64,000 bases of DNA, from NCBI RefSeq assembly GCF_001886815.1, contig NZ_CP018099.1, positions 4,400,501 through 4,464,500 of the forward strand. The letters run 5' to 3'. The notes under the pieces are model-generated. The model did not search any database. It worked only from the letters and a program-made list of their open reading frames with translations, and had not been told where the DNA came from. The DNA comes from Caldithrix abyssi DSM 13497 (lineage in GTDB: Bacteria; Calditrichota; Calditrichia; Calditrichales; Calditrichaceae). Of the stretch, positions 16,990-26,100 are shown piece after piece (position 1 is the first letter of the stretch; every line of letters starts with the position of its first letter). Made by a program: the position numbers and the translations under genes.

Positions 16990-18094
16990 TTAGCCCTGCC
17001 CCCCAAATTGCACAAGATATTTTTCAATAAAGGGATAGATATCGCCATCCATCACCTGTTGCACATTACTGGTTTCATAGTTGGTACGGTGATCCTTCAC
17101 CATATTGTACGGATGAAAAACATAGGATCGGATCTGGCTTCCCCAGGCAATATCGCGCTTGGACTCTTCATATTCTTTCTTTTTGGCAAGCTGTTCTTCC
17201 AGCTTAAGTTGATAAAGACGGGCGGCCAGAATTTTTAAGGCATTGGCCTTATTTTTGTGTTGCGACCGCTCGTTCTGACACTGCACTACGATGCCCGTCG
17301 GAAGGTGCGTAATGCGAATGGCGGAATCGGTCTTATTTACATGCTGTCCGCCGGCTCCGCTGGCCCGATAGGTATCGATCCTTAAATCCGATGGATTGAT
17401 TTCCACATCGATATTTTCATCGATCTCCGGAATAACAAACACCGAAGCAAAGGACGTGTGACGGCGCTTGTTGGCGTCAAAAGGCGAAATGCGCACCAGT
17501 CGATGAACGCCATTTTCGGCCTTCAGGTAGCCGTAAGCGTAATTGCCTTTAACTTCAATGGTTACGCTTTTAATGCCGGCTTCTTCACCGGGCTGGTAAT
17601 CCATGATCTCCGTTTCAAAGCCCTGACGCTCGGCAAAGCGCAAATACATGCGCATTAACATGGAGGCCCAGTCCTGGCTTTCGGTTCCGCCTGCGCCGGG
17701 ATGAATGGTTAAAATGGCATTTTTCGGATCATCCCGACCGCTCAACATCCTTTTGAATTCCAGGGCGTTGATCTCTTTTTCCATCTTTTTAAAATGGCTG
17801 ACCAGTTCGTCTTTTAACGCTTCCGATTCGTCTTCGGCCAGCATTTCTATCAATATTTTAGCCTCTTCCAGCAAGTTGTTTACGCTTTGCCAGGCGTCCA
17901 CCCATTCCTTATGCCGATTGATCTGTTTTAAAACTTTCTGGGCTTTTTCCTGATCATTCCAGAAGCCATCTTCTCCGGTTTTTTCTTCCAACCTCTTAAT
18001 CTGTTCGGTTCGATTATCAATGTCAAAGATAACCTCGTAACTCTTTAACTCGTTGTTCAAGCTCTTCTAAACGTTGTAAATATTCGCGTTCCAT
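16990..18094 (-). CDS. prfB: peptide chain release factor 2, expressed by programmed +1 frameshift
   Basis: The gene reads from ATG 18094 (GGAGAAAAGA before it) for 23 codons to CTT, then meets an in-frame TGA at 18023-18025. A +1 shift on CTT-TGA-C continues into the long frame and gives a 367-residue protein, the normal RF2 length. The shifted product has the SPF tripeptide at 203-205, which recognises UGA/UAA, and GGQ at 248-250 for peptide release. Both are almost exactly where E. coli RF2 has them. RF2 that is scarce fails to read this UGA, so frameshifting rises; this is the classic autoregulation. Reading from the internal TTG at 18060 would give a false N-terminus. Confidence 0.97.
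18022..18035 (-). promoter_or_regulatory. prfB: prfB programmed +1 frameshift site
   Basis: On the minus strand the sequence is AGGTTATCTTTGAC. It has the slippery CTT codon, the in-frame TGA stop followed by C (the weak termination context), and an AGG Shine-Dalgarno-like element a few bases upstream. The E. coli site has the same CTTTGAC core with a longer AGGGGG element, so the stimulatory element here is shorter. Confidence 0.95.
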
Positions 18095-18295
18095 TTCTTT
18101 TCTCCGTTTGGTTTTAACCTGACTTTTTCCGTCTTCATCGCTTAAACCGCCGGGCTAAACTTTACGTATTCCAGAGGGATAAAGTTCCCTGACTCCCGAC
18201 GATCTGTGATTAACCGTTGTAAATAATAAAAAGCAAATTTAAGGGCAATGCGCTATGAAGGCAAATTGGAGGGCAATAAGATTTGTATCTAAAAA

Positions 18296-18330
18296 TTTAA
18301 AGCCCCGCTACCTGGCAACGGGGCTTTAAA
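18296..18330 (-). terminator. strong intrinsic terminator after the T9SS-associated gene run
   Basis: A perfect 12-bp stem (TTTAAAGCCCCG / CGGGGCTTTAAA) with an 11-base loop, followed on the minus strand by a short T-rich stretch. It lies 9 bases beyond the stop of the barrel gene at 18339 and faces the end of a nine-gene run. It also separates that run from prfB. Confidence 0.85.
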
Positions 18331-18338
18331 AAATGCTG

Positions 18339-19478
18339 TTACTTTTCTTCCTGCAAAATTTGTTTCAACTCTTCCAGTTCCTTTTCGGCCTGTTCACGTT
18401 CTTTTTTCAGGCGTTCCAGCTCTTCTTGCACGTCTTTGGTGCGATCACGCTCCTGAACGATTTTTTCGAAAAACTCAACACGTTTTTTGAATTTTTCGCG
18501 CTCCAGCTCAGCGCTGCTCAATCTACGCGTAGCTAAAGGCCATATCTGTACATTGACGCCCATGTGCACGCGCCAGGAACAGTAATTGGGAAGGTTGTAA
18601 TCCGGGTTGGCCAGCGCCGCCACCTTGGTAAAATCCGTGGTATTTTTATCCGCCGAAATACGAATATCAATACCCAGATCGGCAGAAATCCACGACATGG
18701 GTTTGTAGCGAATACTGGGCGTGATGTAGGTATAATTTTCACGGCTGTAAACAAATTCATCCGGTTCCTTAATATACGCAATACCCATTAATTCCAGACG
18801 GTAATCAAACATATCTGTAGGATATACCAGTCCAAAGGCATATTGCAGTTCTTGAGAATTTCTCGTCGCGTCATATTTTTTGCCTCTGTAATCATAAACC
18901 GTTCTTCCCGCTTCATTATGGTTCCACCAGCCCAGGTTCAAATGCAGGCTAAGGGAACGATCGGGTAGATAGGGATCAAAAAAGTACGACCACATGCCGG
19001 TAAAGGCGTATTCCACCGCGCCGCTGGCATATTCAACGAACGGATAGTTGTGTTTTTCTCCAACCGGAAAACGAAAGGTTAAAGCGCCCGCCATGTTCAA
19101 CTTTCTTTCCAGAAAGGCAAAATTACCTAATTTTAAGGTCGTAAAAATATCGCCCGGCAAATTGTATTCATTGGAATAGTGCGTGTCCTGATAAATCCGC
19201 GGCGAAACAATAAGATCCAGATTATCTAAAATTCCCCAGCTCAGGTAAATCTGACCGACCACCAGCCAGTAATTTGCCGCTCTAAAATTCTGAGGCGATT
19301 GCGACCCCACAAATTCCGTGGCGCGCGTAAAAAAATTCATGTCAGAATACAACGTCAGCACACTCTTGCCCAGCGTTTGAGCGCTGTGCGTGTGTAACAT
19401 ACTTTTGCTTCCTATTGGCGGCTGGCTATAAACTAAGGAAATACTCAAAACCAACAGGATCAGGCTGACTTTTCTCAT
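18339..19478 (-). CDS. exported beta-barrel-like protein with C-terminal coiled coil, paralogue 1
   Basis: 379 residues, not recognised as a named family. A signal peptide (residues 1-18, ending near YSQ) precedes about 300 residues of alternating aromatic/hydrophobic strands. These include 'NYWLVVGQIYLSWGILDNLD', 'RIYQDTHYSNEYNLPGDIF' and 'FPVGEKHNYPFVEYASGAVEYAF', consistent with an outer-membrane barrel. The last ~55 residues, from 'RRLSSAELEREKFKKR', are charged heptads forming a coiled coil. The next gene upstream is a clear paralogue with the same blocks in the same order. The coiled coil could reach into the periplasm and bind a partner or peptidoglycan; that is inference. It is the last gene before a strong terminator. 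Confidence 0.8.
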   Translation of the reverse strand: MRKVSLILLVLSISLVYSQPPIGSKSMLHTHSAQTLGKSVLTLYSDMNFFTRATEFVGSQSPQNFRAANYWLVVGQIYLSWGILDNLDLIVSPRIYQDTHYSNEYNLPGDIFTTLKLGNFAFLERKLNMAGALTFRFPVGEKHNYPFVEYASGAVEYAFTGMWSYFFDPYLPDRSLSLHLNLGWWNHNEAGRTVYDYRGKKYDATRNSQELQYAFGLVYPTDMFDYRLELMGIAYIKEPDEFVYSRENYTYITPSIRYKPMSWISADLGIDIRISADKNTTDFTKVAALANPDYNLPNYCSWRVHMGVNVQIWPLATRRLSSAELEREKFKKRVEFFEKIVQERDRTKDVQEELERLKKEREQAEKELEELKQILQEEK

Positions 19479-19550
19479 TTCAACCTCCCAGAAACGATTT
19501 TATTTTGCTAAAACTTTTCGACTTCATATCGATTTAAAATATAAAACTTT

Positions 19551-20735
19551 TTAATCTTCTTCCAATAATTTTTTCAATTCCTTAATTTCCTGCTCCGTCT
19601 CTTTGCGCAATTTTTTCAGGCTTTCAATTTCAGACTGAATATCCTGAGATCTTTCTTTTTCGCGCAATACGGCGTCAAAATATTCTCTGCTCTGCTTTAA
19701 TTGTTCGCGCTCGTACAAATCTTCGGCTTTTTGTACGCCGCTCTTTAATATTTTTAGATTTAGATTTGCGCCAAGGTGAATTCGCCACGAAGGGTAGTTT
19801 TTAGGTAAATCAAGGGTTTCAGAAATGTCGGGTATGATGGGATTGGTCCATTGCCGCACCGCTGGAGACAGACGAAAATCAGCGCCCAGGTCAAACGACG
19901 CCCACTCAACCGGTTTGTATCGAATGCTCGGAGATAAAAAGGCCCACTCTTCGGCGCTGTAAACAAAGGCATCGGGTTTTTGCAGGTACAGGATGCCCGA
20001 CAACTCCACCCGGAAATCAAACATGTCCGTGGGGAAAACCGCGGCCAGGGCCATGCGTAAATCTACCGAATTTCTGGTTCCTATTAACTCCTCGCCTTTT
20101 AAATGAAGTACGCCCTGCGGATCTCGATAGTTTCTCTCGTAGGTGTAAACCGTTCGCCCTTTTTCATTGTGATTCCAGATGCCAATATTGTAATGGAAAC
20201 TCAAGGCCCGATCCGGGAAATAGGGGTCGAGATAAAAGGAAAGCGCGGTCATAAAACTGTATTCAAAAGCGCCGCTGGCATATTCAGCAAATGGATAATT
20301 ATGCTTTTCACCGGTGGGAATGCGAAAGCTGGTTATAAAAGCGGCGTTAAAGTGGCCATAACCAAAAGCAAAAGAGCCTGCGCGCAAAGTTAGAAAAAGA
20401 TCGTCCGGCAAATTGAACTCATTGCTGTAATGCGTATCCTGGTACACGCGGATACCCAGACTGGCGTCAAAATGTTCGCCCACGCCGTAGGTAAAAACCG
20501 TATTGCCTGCCACCAGCCAATAATTTGCCGCCCGAAAATCTTGTGGCTTTAAATTCCCCACAAAATCGGCCACTTTGGTGTAAAAGTTCATCTCGTTGTA
20601 AACAAACAAACGACCGGGCTCAACGGTACGGCCTGTTTGCGTGTACATCAAAGTGCGGTCAGAGTTAGGCAACTGCCCGAAAACAAATTGACTGCAGAGT
20701 AAAAGAACGATTGGAATAAAAAATAATTTTTTCAT
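19551..20735 (-). CDS. exported beta-barrel-like protein with C-terminal coiled coil, paralogue 2
   Basis: 394 residues with a signal peptide cleaved near 'VFGQ' (about residue 20). The body shares long blocks with the gene at 18339-19478: 'QDFRAANYWLVAGNTVF', 'RVYQDTHYSNEFNLPDDLF', 'PTGEKHNYPFAEYASGAFEYSF' and 'PSWRIHLGANLNLK'. The final ~60 residues are again a charged coiled coil ('QDIQSEIESLKKLRKETEQEI'). The two genes are tandem duplicates 72 bases apart. The middle segment differs, with an insertion around 'NYRDPQGVLHLKGEE'. Function unknown; outer-membrane location inferred from the strand pattern. Confidence 0.8.
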   Translation of the reverse strand: MKKLFFIPIVLLLCSQFVFGQLPNSDRTLMYTQTGRTVEPGRLFVYNEMNFYTKVADFVGNLKPQDFRAANYWLVAGNTVFTYGVGEHFDASLGIRVYQDTHYSNEFNLPDDLFLTLRAGSFAFGYGHFNAAFITSFRIPTGEKHNYPFAEYASGAFEYSFMTALSFYLDPYFPDRALSFHYNIGIWNHNEKGRTVYTYERNYRDPQGVLHLKGEELIGTRNSVDLRMALAAVFPTDMFDFRVELSGILYLQKPDAFVYSAEEWAFLSPSIRYKPVEWASFDLGADFRLSPAVRQWTNPIIPDISETLDLPKNYPSWRIHLGANLNLKILKSGVQKAEDLYEREQLKQSREYFDAVLREKERSQDIQSEIESLKKLRKETEQEIKELKKLLEED

Positions 20736-20808
20736 GGCGCTCTCCCAAACCAGATTCTTGGCTTTTCTGATTTGATTTAGTTAAAGATAGACAAAAAATT
20801 TTGTTTTT

Positions 20809-21309
20809 TCAATTATTTACTCTCGACGCTAAGACAAAAACGTTTACAATTATTGCCAGATCTCGAAAGATGGCCACCATCTTGGTAAAGACATCCTGAA
20901 TGCTGCCGGATACAATAATCGTATCGCCAGGCTGCAGCGTCGGCAAAGATGAAGCATCCCCCGTCTTCAGGAATTTTTCGAGATTCACTTTAATAACTTC
21001 CTGGTTTTTGCGAACCACTCGAACATCATTTAAACGAGCCGTGCTAAGCGGACCGCCGGCCGAAGAGATCAGATCGATTAAGGAGTAGGAACTGGGCACG
21101 CTGTAAATGCCGGGTTTTAACACATGGCCCCACAAATTGACCGTCACCAGCAACACGTCGCCGTTGCCCAATATGTATTGCGCGGCGCGATTGGGTTGCT
21201 GCATCATCTGTTGTTTTTTGGAAAACATCTCGTTATAATTCTGCGCATTTGAAAAAACAGGAAGCAAAAAAAAGCTCAAACCTATGATCAAAATTGCCAA
21301 TCGTTTCAT
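20809..21309 (-). CDS. SLBB-domain exported protein (polysaccharide-export-like)
   Basis: About 166 residues from ATG 21309, which overlaps the stop of the upstream lipoprotein gene (TGATG). A signal peptide ends near 'SNAQ'. The segment 'YILGNGDVLLVTVNLWGHVLKPGIYSVPSSYSLIDLISSAGG' (about 47-88) is an SLBB (soluble ligand-binding beta-grasp) domain like those of Wza-type export proteins. A second conserved part reads 'LQPGDTIIVSGS'. It ends in a hydrophobic stretch that may be a membrane anchor. It lacks the large channel domain of Wza. In this neighbourhood it may bind a glycan or the neighbouring barrels; not proven. Confidence 0.82.
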   Translation of the reverse strand: MKRLAILIIGLSFFLLPVFSNAQNYNEMFSKKQQMMQQPNRAAQYILGNGDVLLVTVNLWGHVLKPGIYSVPSSYSLIDLISSAGGPLSTARLNDVRVVRKNQEVIKVNLEKFLKTGDASSLPTLQPGDTIIVSGSIQDVFTKMVAIFRDLAIIVNVFVLASRVNN

Positions 21310-22088
21310 CAATCATTCCATCTGATTTTAAATAACTGCCAATTGGATTCAGAACCTTCAAAATATTGATTTACCACGTCTTCTCGTCCCACGCAATCGA
21401 TTCTCCAGCGATAGTCGCCATTGGGGAAAAGCGATTTGAGCTCGTTGCCTTCCAGCCGAAACGTCTGCGGCGTCTGATAATTGGAACGGATCATGCGCAC
21501 AAAGGCCAGCGGATGAAAATCAGCGCTCACAAATCTTTCAATCCGCAAAATGTATTGATCCGGCGTATTACCCGATTGAATCCACCATTCGAATTCCATC
21601 ACAGGTTCGCTCACCACGCTGGCGTTTCCGTTCAAAGACAGCTTAACGGCCTTTTCCAGCAACCTGTAAGAGACCGTATCCGAAGGTAAACTCTCTTTTC
21701 CCGTATGGCCAACCGCCGTAACATAGTAGTAGTATCGTACATTATTACTCAAATCTTGAGTGTCATAATACACGGAATCCACTTTGCCCGACACATTGGC
21801 CGGAACCTCTCCGACCACTCGATAATTTTTGATCCCCTGCGGATCTGCGCTGCGGTACACCAAAAATCTGTCCAGATTATTAATTTGATGGTGTCGATAC
21901 CATTGAATTTGTATCTTATTCGGCTCATTTTCCGGAGTGGGCACGGCGTCAATCCCGGGTTCACCGGCCAGCGTGTCGGCTCCCGCCGGTCGTAAAACCA
22001 TACGAACAGGATCCGGCTGAAAAACCTGTTCGCCGGTCGGTTGTTGACATGCAGTCAATAAAATAATGAAAATTATAATCCAATACAT
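21309..22088 (-). CDS. lipoprotein with Fn3-like domain
   Basis: 259 residues. The N-terminus 'IIIFIILLTACQQP' is a lipoprotein signal with lipobox LTAC, so the mature protein should be lipidated at Cys14. From about residue 55 a fibronectin type III-like fold is suggested by 'IQIQWYRHHQINNLDRFLVYRS' and 'RYYYYVTAVGHTGKES'. A second beta-rich domain follows ('MEFEWWIQSGNTPDQYILRI', 'NGDYRWRIDC'). It starts 7 bases after the PorV-like gene and overlaps the SLBB gene, so it is co-transcribed with both. No enzyme motif is visible; an adaptor role at the outer membrane is possible. Confidence 0.75.
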   Translation of the reverse strand: MYWIIIFIILLTACQQPTGEQVFQPDPVRMVLRPAGADTLAGEPGIDAVPTPENEPNKIQIQWYRHHQINNLDRFLVYRSADPQGIKNYRVVGEVPANVSGKVDSVYYDTQDLSNNVRYYYYVTAVGHTGKESLPSDTVSYRLLEKAVKLSLNGNASVVSEPVMEFEWWIQSGNTPDQYILRIERFVSADFHPLAFVRMIRSNYQTPQTFRLEGNELKSLFPNGDYRWRIDCVGREDVVNQYFEGSESNWQLFKIRWND

Positions 22089-22095
22089 ATTTTTT

Positions 22096-23106
22096 TTAAA
22101 AAACCAAAGTTAGTGAAACTCGATGTGAATTCCCAAGATCGTGCCCCTGGAAGGCATAGTTTACGCGGAACCTCCAGAGCAGCACTCCGGCGCCGGCGGT
22201 AAGATGACCAAAATTGCTGCCCACTCTCAGGGCAAATAACGATTTGATTAATAATTCCGCGCCAAGATGCGTATTGCCATCGTATTTGGTGTTAACATCA
22301 TAAGCCAGGATCAAATCGCTGTCTAAAAAGGCCAGCGGCTGGCTGTACTGCACGCCATATTTAAAATTTCGTTTTAAACGATCTACATGCCTGGATTCGG
22401 TATCCCAGACCATGCGCGTTTCGGCTAAGTCCTGAACATTCAAGCCAAAATTCAAAGCGCCGTAATATTCTCCGGCAAAGATATCGTTCAGGTTCAGGCT
22501 CATTAACCATCCGATATCGATCCCTATGCCCGTCGCTTTGTTACGATCCAGTTGCTGGCTGATGTATTTCAGATTTAACCCAAAGCCGAATTTAACGGGA
22601 ATTTCAAAATATTGCCAGCCCAGGTCAAACTTTGTGGGGATCAGGCGAGCAAAGGTAAAAATAAAGACATCGTTCTGATTGGAAAAATAATCGACCGGGC
22701 CATAGGTCAACTGCTGAGCCTGGCCATGCAGCCTCTGATAGGCGGTTATGGGGCTGTCTTCATCAAAATCGTAGCGCGGAATTTCATCAATGCTCAAACG
22801 CATCCACGAAATGCCCACTACCGAATTTTTCATCACGGGCAAAACAAAACCAAAGTAGCTTTGCTGTTCCAGCTTGTTAAAAAGATTGGCGTACATACTG
22901 CCGGCTTGCAGGCGCTCAACCATGGCCAGACCTGCCGGATTCCAGAAAGGCGCCGTCACCTGCCCGGTGGCCGCAACGCCCGCGCTACCCATTCCCATGG
23001 TGCGCGCCCCCACGCCAAGCTCCAGAAAAGAGGCCGCATACCTGCCGGATTGCGCAAACACTAGTTGGATCAGAAAAACGAATATTAAAATTCCTTTTGT
23101 CTTCAT
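22096..23106 (-). CDS. PorV/PorQ-family outer membrane protein, partner candidate of PorU
   Basis: 336 residues. A signal peptide (residues 1-18, 'FAQS') is followed by 'GRYAASFLELGVGARTMGMGSAGVAAT' and 'APFWNPAGLA', the N-terminal signature of the PorV/PorQ barrel family. Alternating strands run to the end, which closes with 'HRVSLTLVF', a terminal aromatic as barrel proteins often have. Its ATG overlaps the stop of the PorU-like gene (ATGA). In Bacteroidota porU and porV are also adjacent and their products form the surface attachment complex, so this copy is the better PorV candidate of the two in the window. Naming it porV rests on neighbourhood. Confidence 0.85.
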   Translation of the reverse strand: MKTKGILIFVFLIQLVFAQSGRYAASFLELGVGARTMGMGSAGVAATGQVTAPFWNPAGLAMVERLQAGSMYANLFNKLEQQSYFGFVLPVMKNSVVGISWMRLSIDEIPRYDFDEDSPITAYQRLHGQAQQLTYGPVDYFSNQNDVFIFTFARLIPTKFDLGWQYFEIPVKFGFGLNLKYISQQLDRNKATGIGIDIGWLMSLNLNDIFAGEYYGALNFGLNVQDLAETRMVWDTESRHVDRLKRNFKYGVQYSQPLAFLDSDLILAYDVNTKYDGNTHLGAELLIKSLFALRVGSNFGHLTAGAGVLLWRFRVNYAFQGHDLGNSHRVSLTLVF

Positions 23107-26100
23107 TGTAATCTTGCCATTTTTAATACATGCTTTACTGTTTTACCACGATATTTAGCTTTAATCACCGCAAAGTAAACGCCGTTGGCCACCTGGTTTC
23201 CGTCGTCATCCGTGCCGTCCCAGATCAGCTCATGGTAGTTGGGCTCTAACAGATTGTCGTCTAAAATGGTTGGATCCAGGTCCAGCATTCTGGAACGAAT
23301 TAATCGGCCGGAAGTGGTGTAAATCTTAATATCCAGATCATCGATCTCTTCATTGCTCTCGATATAATAGGCAATAATCGTGCGATCTTTAAAAGGATTG
23401 GGATAGTTACCGTACACGATGAGGTTAAACCCTTCCGCCACCGTAAAAGGTACGACGGCGCGGGCCACGTTGCCGTTAACATCCGATACTTCCAGAAACA
23501 ATTCATGCTCTCCGGGCGCCAATTCCGGATTGAAGATGATTTGAATATTTTTAGCCTCTCGACCGCTGTCCGGCAATGTTACGCTTTTGTCCAGCAATTG
23601 ACCGTTCTTAATCACGTAATCATCATCGATCTTTAAGTTCAGGGTGCGATTAAAGTCCACCCCGTTCACATCCTGCAGTAAAATGCCTAAAGTCGGGCGA
23701 TGCGGAATGAGCATGTGGCCCACCAGCGGGCGGCCGTTAACCGAAATTTCTAGTAGCGGCTCGCTCTCGTCTGTGGTGTAAAACGGGGCGTAAATTCCCG
23801 GCGCAGAAACCGTAGTTTGCAACTCGTTGCCCGACCATTCGCCGGGCAGAGCCGACCAGGCGTTTAAAAGCGGATCGAAGCGGTAAATGGAAATTTTATC
23901 CCTGGGATAACCATTTTTAATGGAATCCAGGCGCACCGCTAATTTTCCGTTAAAATTAGCTCCGCTTTCGAGGGTAAAACTTAACTTAAGGCCCAGCGTG
24001 TCGGCCTGATTAAGCGCCTGCACAAATTTTAAATCTTTTTGATCTGTCTGGCGGATCAAATCGGAAATTTGCTGACTTTCAAAACCAAAAAGGAATGGCG
24101 CGGCAACCGTCTGCGGGGCTACCTCGAACGACCAGTTTTGATAAAGCTGTATTTTTTGGTGGTTTTCACCATCCAGAGAAGTTCCCAGCTCCGGCGAAAT
24201 CACCACATAGTTCTGAAAAAGCGTCACGCTTACATGATTGTTCTGTTCGTCCCTTTCTTCATACACAGAATCGACATCCACCACGATCCTGATCTGATGA
24301 TAGGGTTGATAGGCCAGATTGTCCGGCAGGGGCGCTTCCACGGGCATCTCTTTTTTACCGTTAAAAGCCACCTCCAGCACGGCAAGCGGCTCGCTTTCCG
24401 AAACGACATTGTCAAAACAGGCCACGCGCACCCTGTCCACGGGCTGATCCGAGTTATTGAGTACTTTAAAAACAAGCGCCAGTTTTGTCTGACCGCCCCA
24501 GGCAATGCTGGCCGGGTCAACCAACAGGTCCGGCCTCGGGTCGTTTACATACACTTTATTCCAGTGCTGGGTGATGGTTTTCCCTTCGTCCGTTGTAACC
24601 TGCACGTCAAAAATCTTAGTTCCGCCCCTGCCAAAGCCGCTAAAAGCCTGGCTGACAAACATCGTATCGTTCACAGCCGCTAATGGCAAATTGACATTGT
24701 AATTTTCATAGCTCATTTCATCAAACAGATTAATGATGCGCGCTTCCCGGATGGGTTGATCGGTCTTTAAAATCGCCTTAAAAACAATGGGCTGGTTGAT
24801 CGTTGGGTCAGACGGCTCGGTCCATATTTTTTTAACCAGCGGCTGATTAACCGCCAGTTTAAGAAAGCCGTTTGCGCTTTGCGCCTGGTTAGTGGCAAAC
24901 ACCTTAACGCGCAGCTCCTGCGGCTTTATTTCGTCCGGCAACCGAAAACCTGTTTCAAAAGGAGCGCTTGCATTAACATAGTCTCCTTTAAACAGCGGAT
25001 AATTCTCTTCATCCGTCACCTGCACAAATAGCGAAGCCGGCTCAGGGAAATCGGACATTTTAATGCGCAGCGAATCGCCGGGAAGCAAGACCTCCGGAGT
25101 GGCCGTAAGCGACAATTTTGCTTTTGCAAACGGTATTTTTAGAGACGGATCCCCTAAAAGGTTGTATTGAGAGACCTGAGAATGGCTGAGACTGCCGTAG
25201 CCAAAGGTGTAAAATCTCCCCTCTTCGGTGTAGTAAAACGGGCTGGCCAGGTAAAACATTTTCATCAAATCGATTGCTTCTCCAATGGTGAATTGACCGT
25301 CCCACAAAAAATCCGGCAGGCTCCAGGCAATGGCAAAATCGTTGTAAATCCAGCCCACGCCCGAAGAGCCCAGAAATCCAATTGCCCCTTTTTGTTCGCT
25401 TAACACCAGTTTTTCGCCCAGCGAATGGCGCCCGGCATTGGCAAAGCTGGCGGTAAAACAGGTCAGGCTGCTAATAAACGGCAACCTGTAACCGTTTTCC
25501 AGCCGCTCCACATCTTCCAGCCCCATCAAGCCGGCGTCGGCCCAGATCGCCCCGCCGCCATGGCCGACAAAGTTGATAAATGAAAGTCCGCGATTAAAAG
25601 CATTAATCACATCCTGGCTGCTACCAAAATGGGGGTCCGGCTGGATGGCTTTGTTTTCAATAGAATTGATCTGATCGGCGAATAAAGCCTGCGGCAGCTT
25701 ATGATTGATCAGCCGTAAATTTTGCGCCCGAAAAACCGGCTTATTGGTCAAATATTCCCGCGTTCCGTCATAACCGGCGATAAACAGGGTTTGGTTGATC
25801 CAGCGGCCGTTCGGGTCTTCCGGGAAATGTTCGATTTTATCAATGTAGTTTTGTAATTCATAAACCGTACTAACCGGCAGTCGGGCCACAATCACTTCCG
25901 GCAGGTAGTCTTCGCCTTCCAGCAGCGCATATTGATAATCGCTTTCCGCCGCCCCGAACTTAACGGTGTTGTAAAAAATGGTGGGCACCAGGTCGGCCGA
26001 GGAGCGATAATTAAGCGAAGCGTCGCCAACCAGCAGCACATATTCCAGCGGCCCGCTCTGATCCCATTCTTTGTAAGCGTACCTCAAAAACTCTTTGATA

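Noticed and set aside
18026-18060. RF2 starting at TTG 18060
   Set aside because: It ignores the programmed frameshift; the 18094 start plus +1 shift gives the conserved N-terminus and length.
24039-24683. 214-residue plus-strand frame opposite porU
   Set aside because: Antisense shadow without domain or ribosome binding site.
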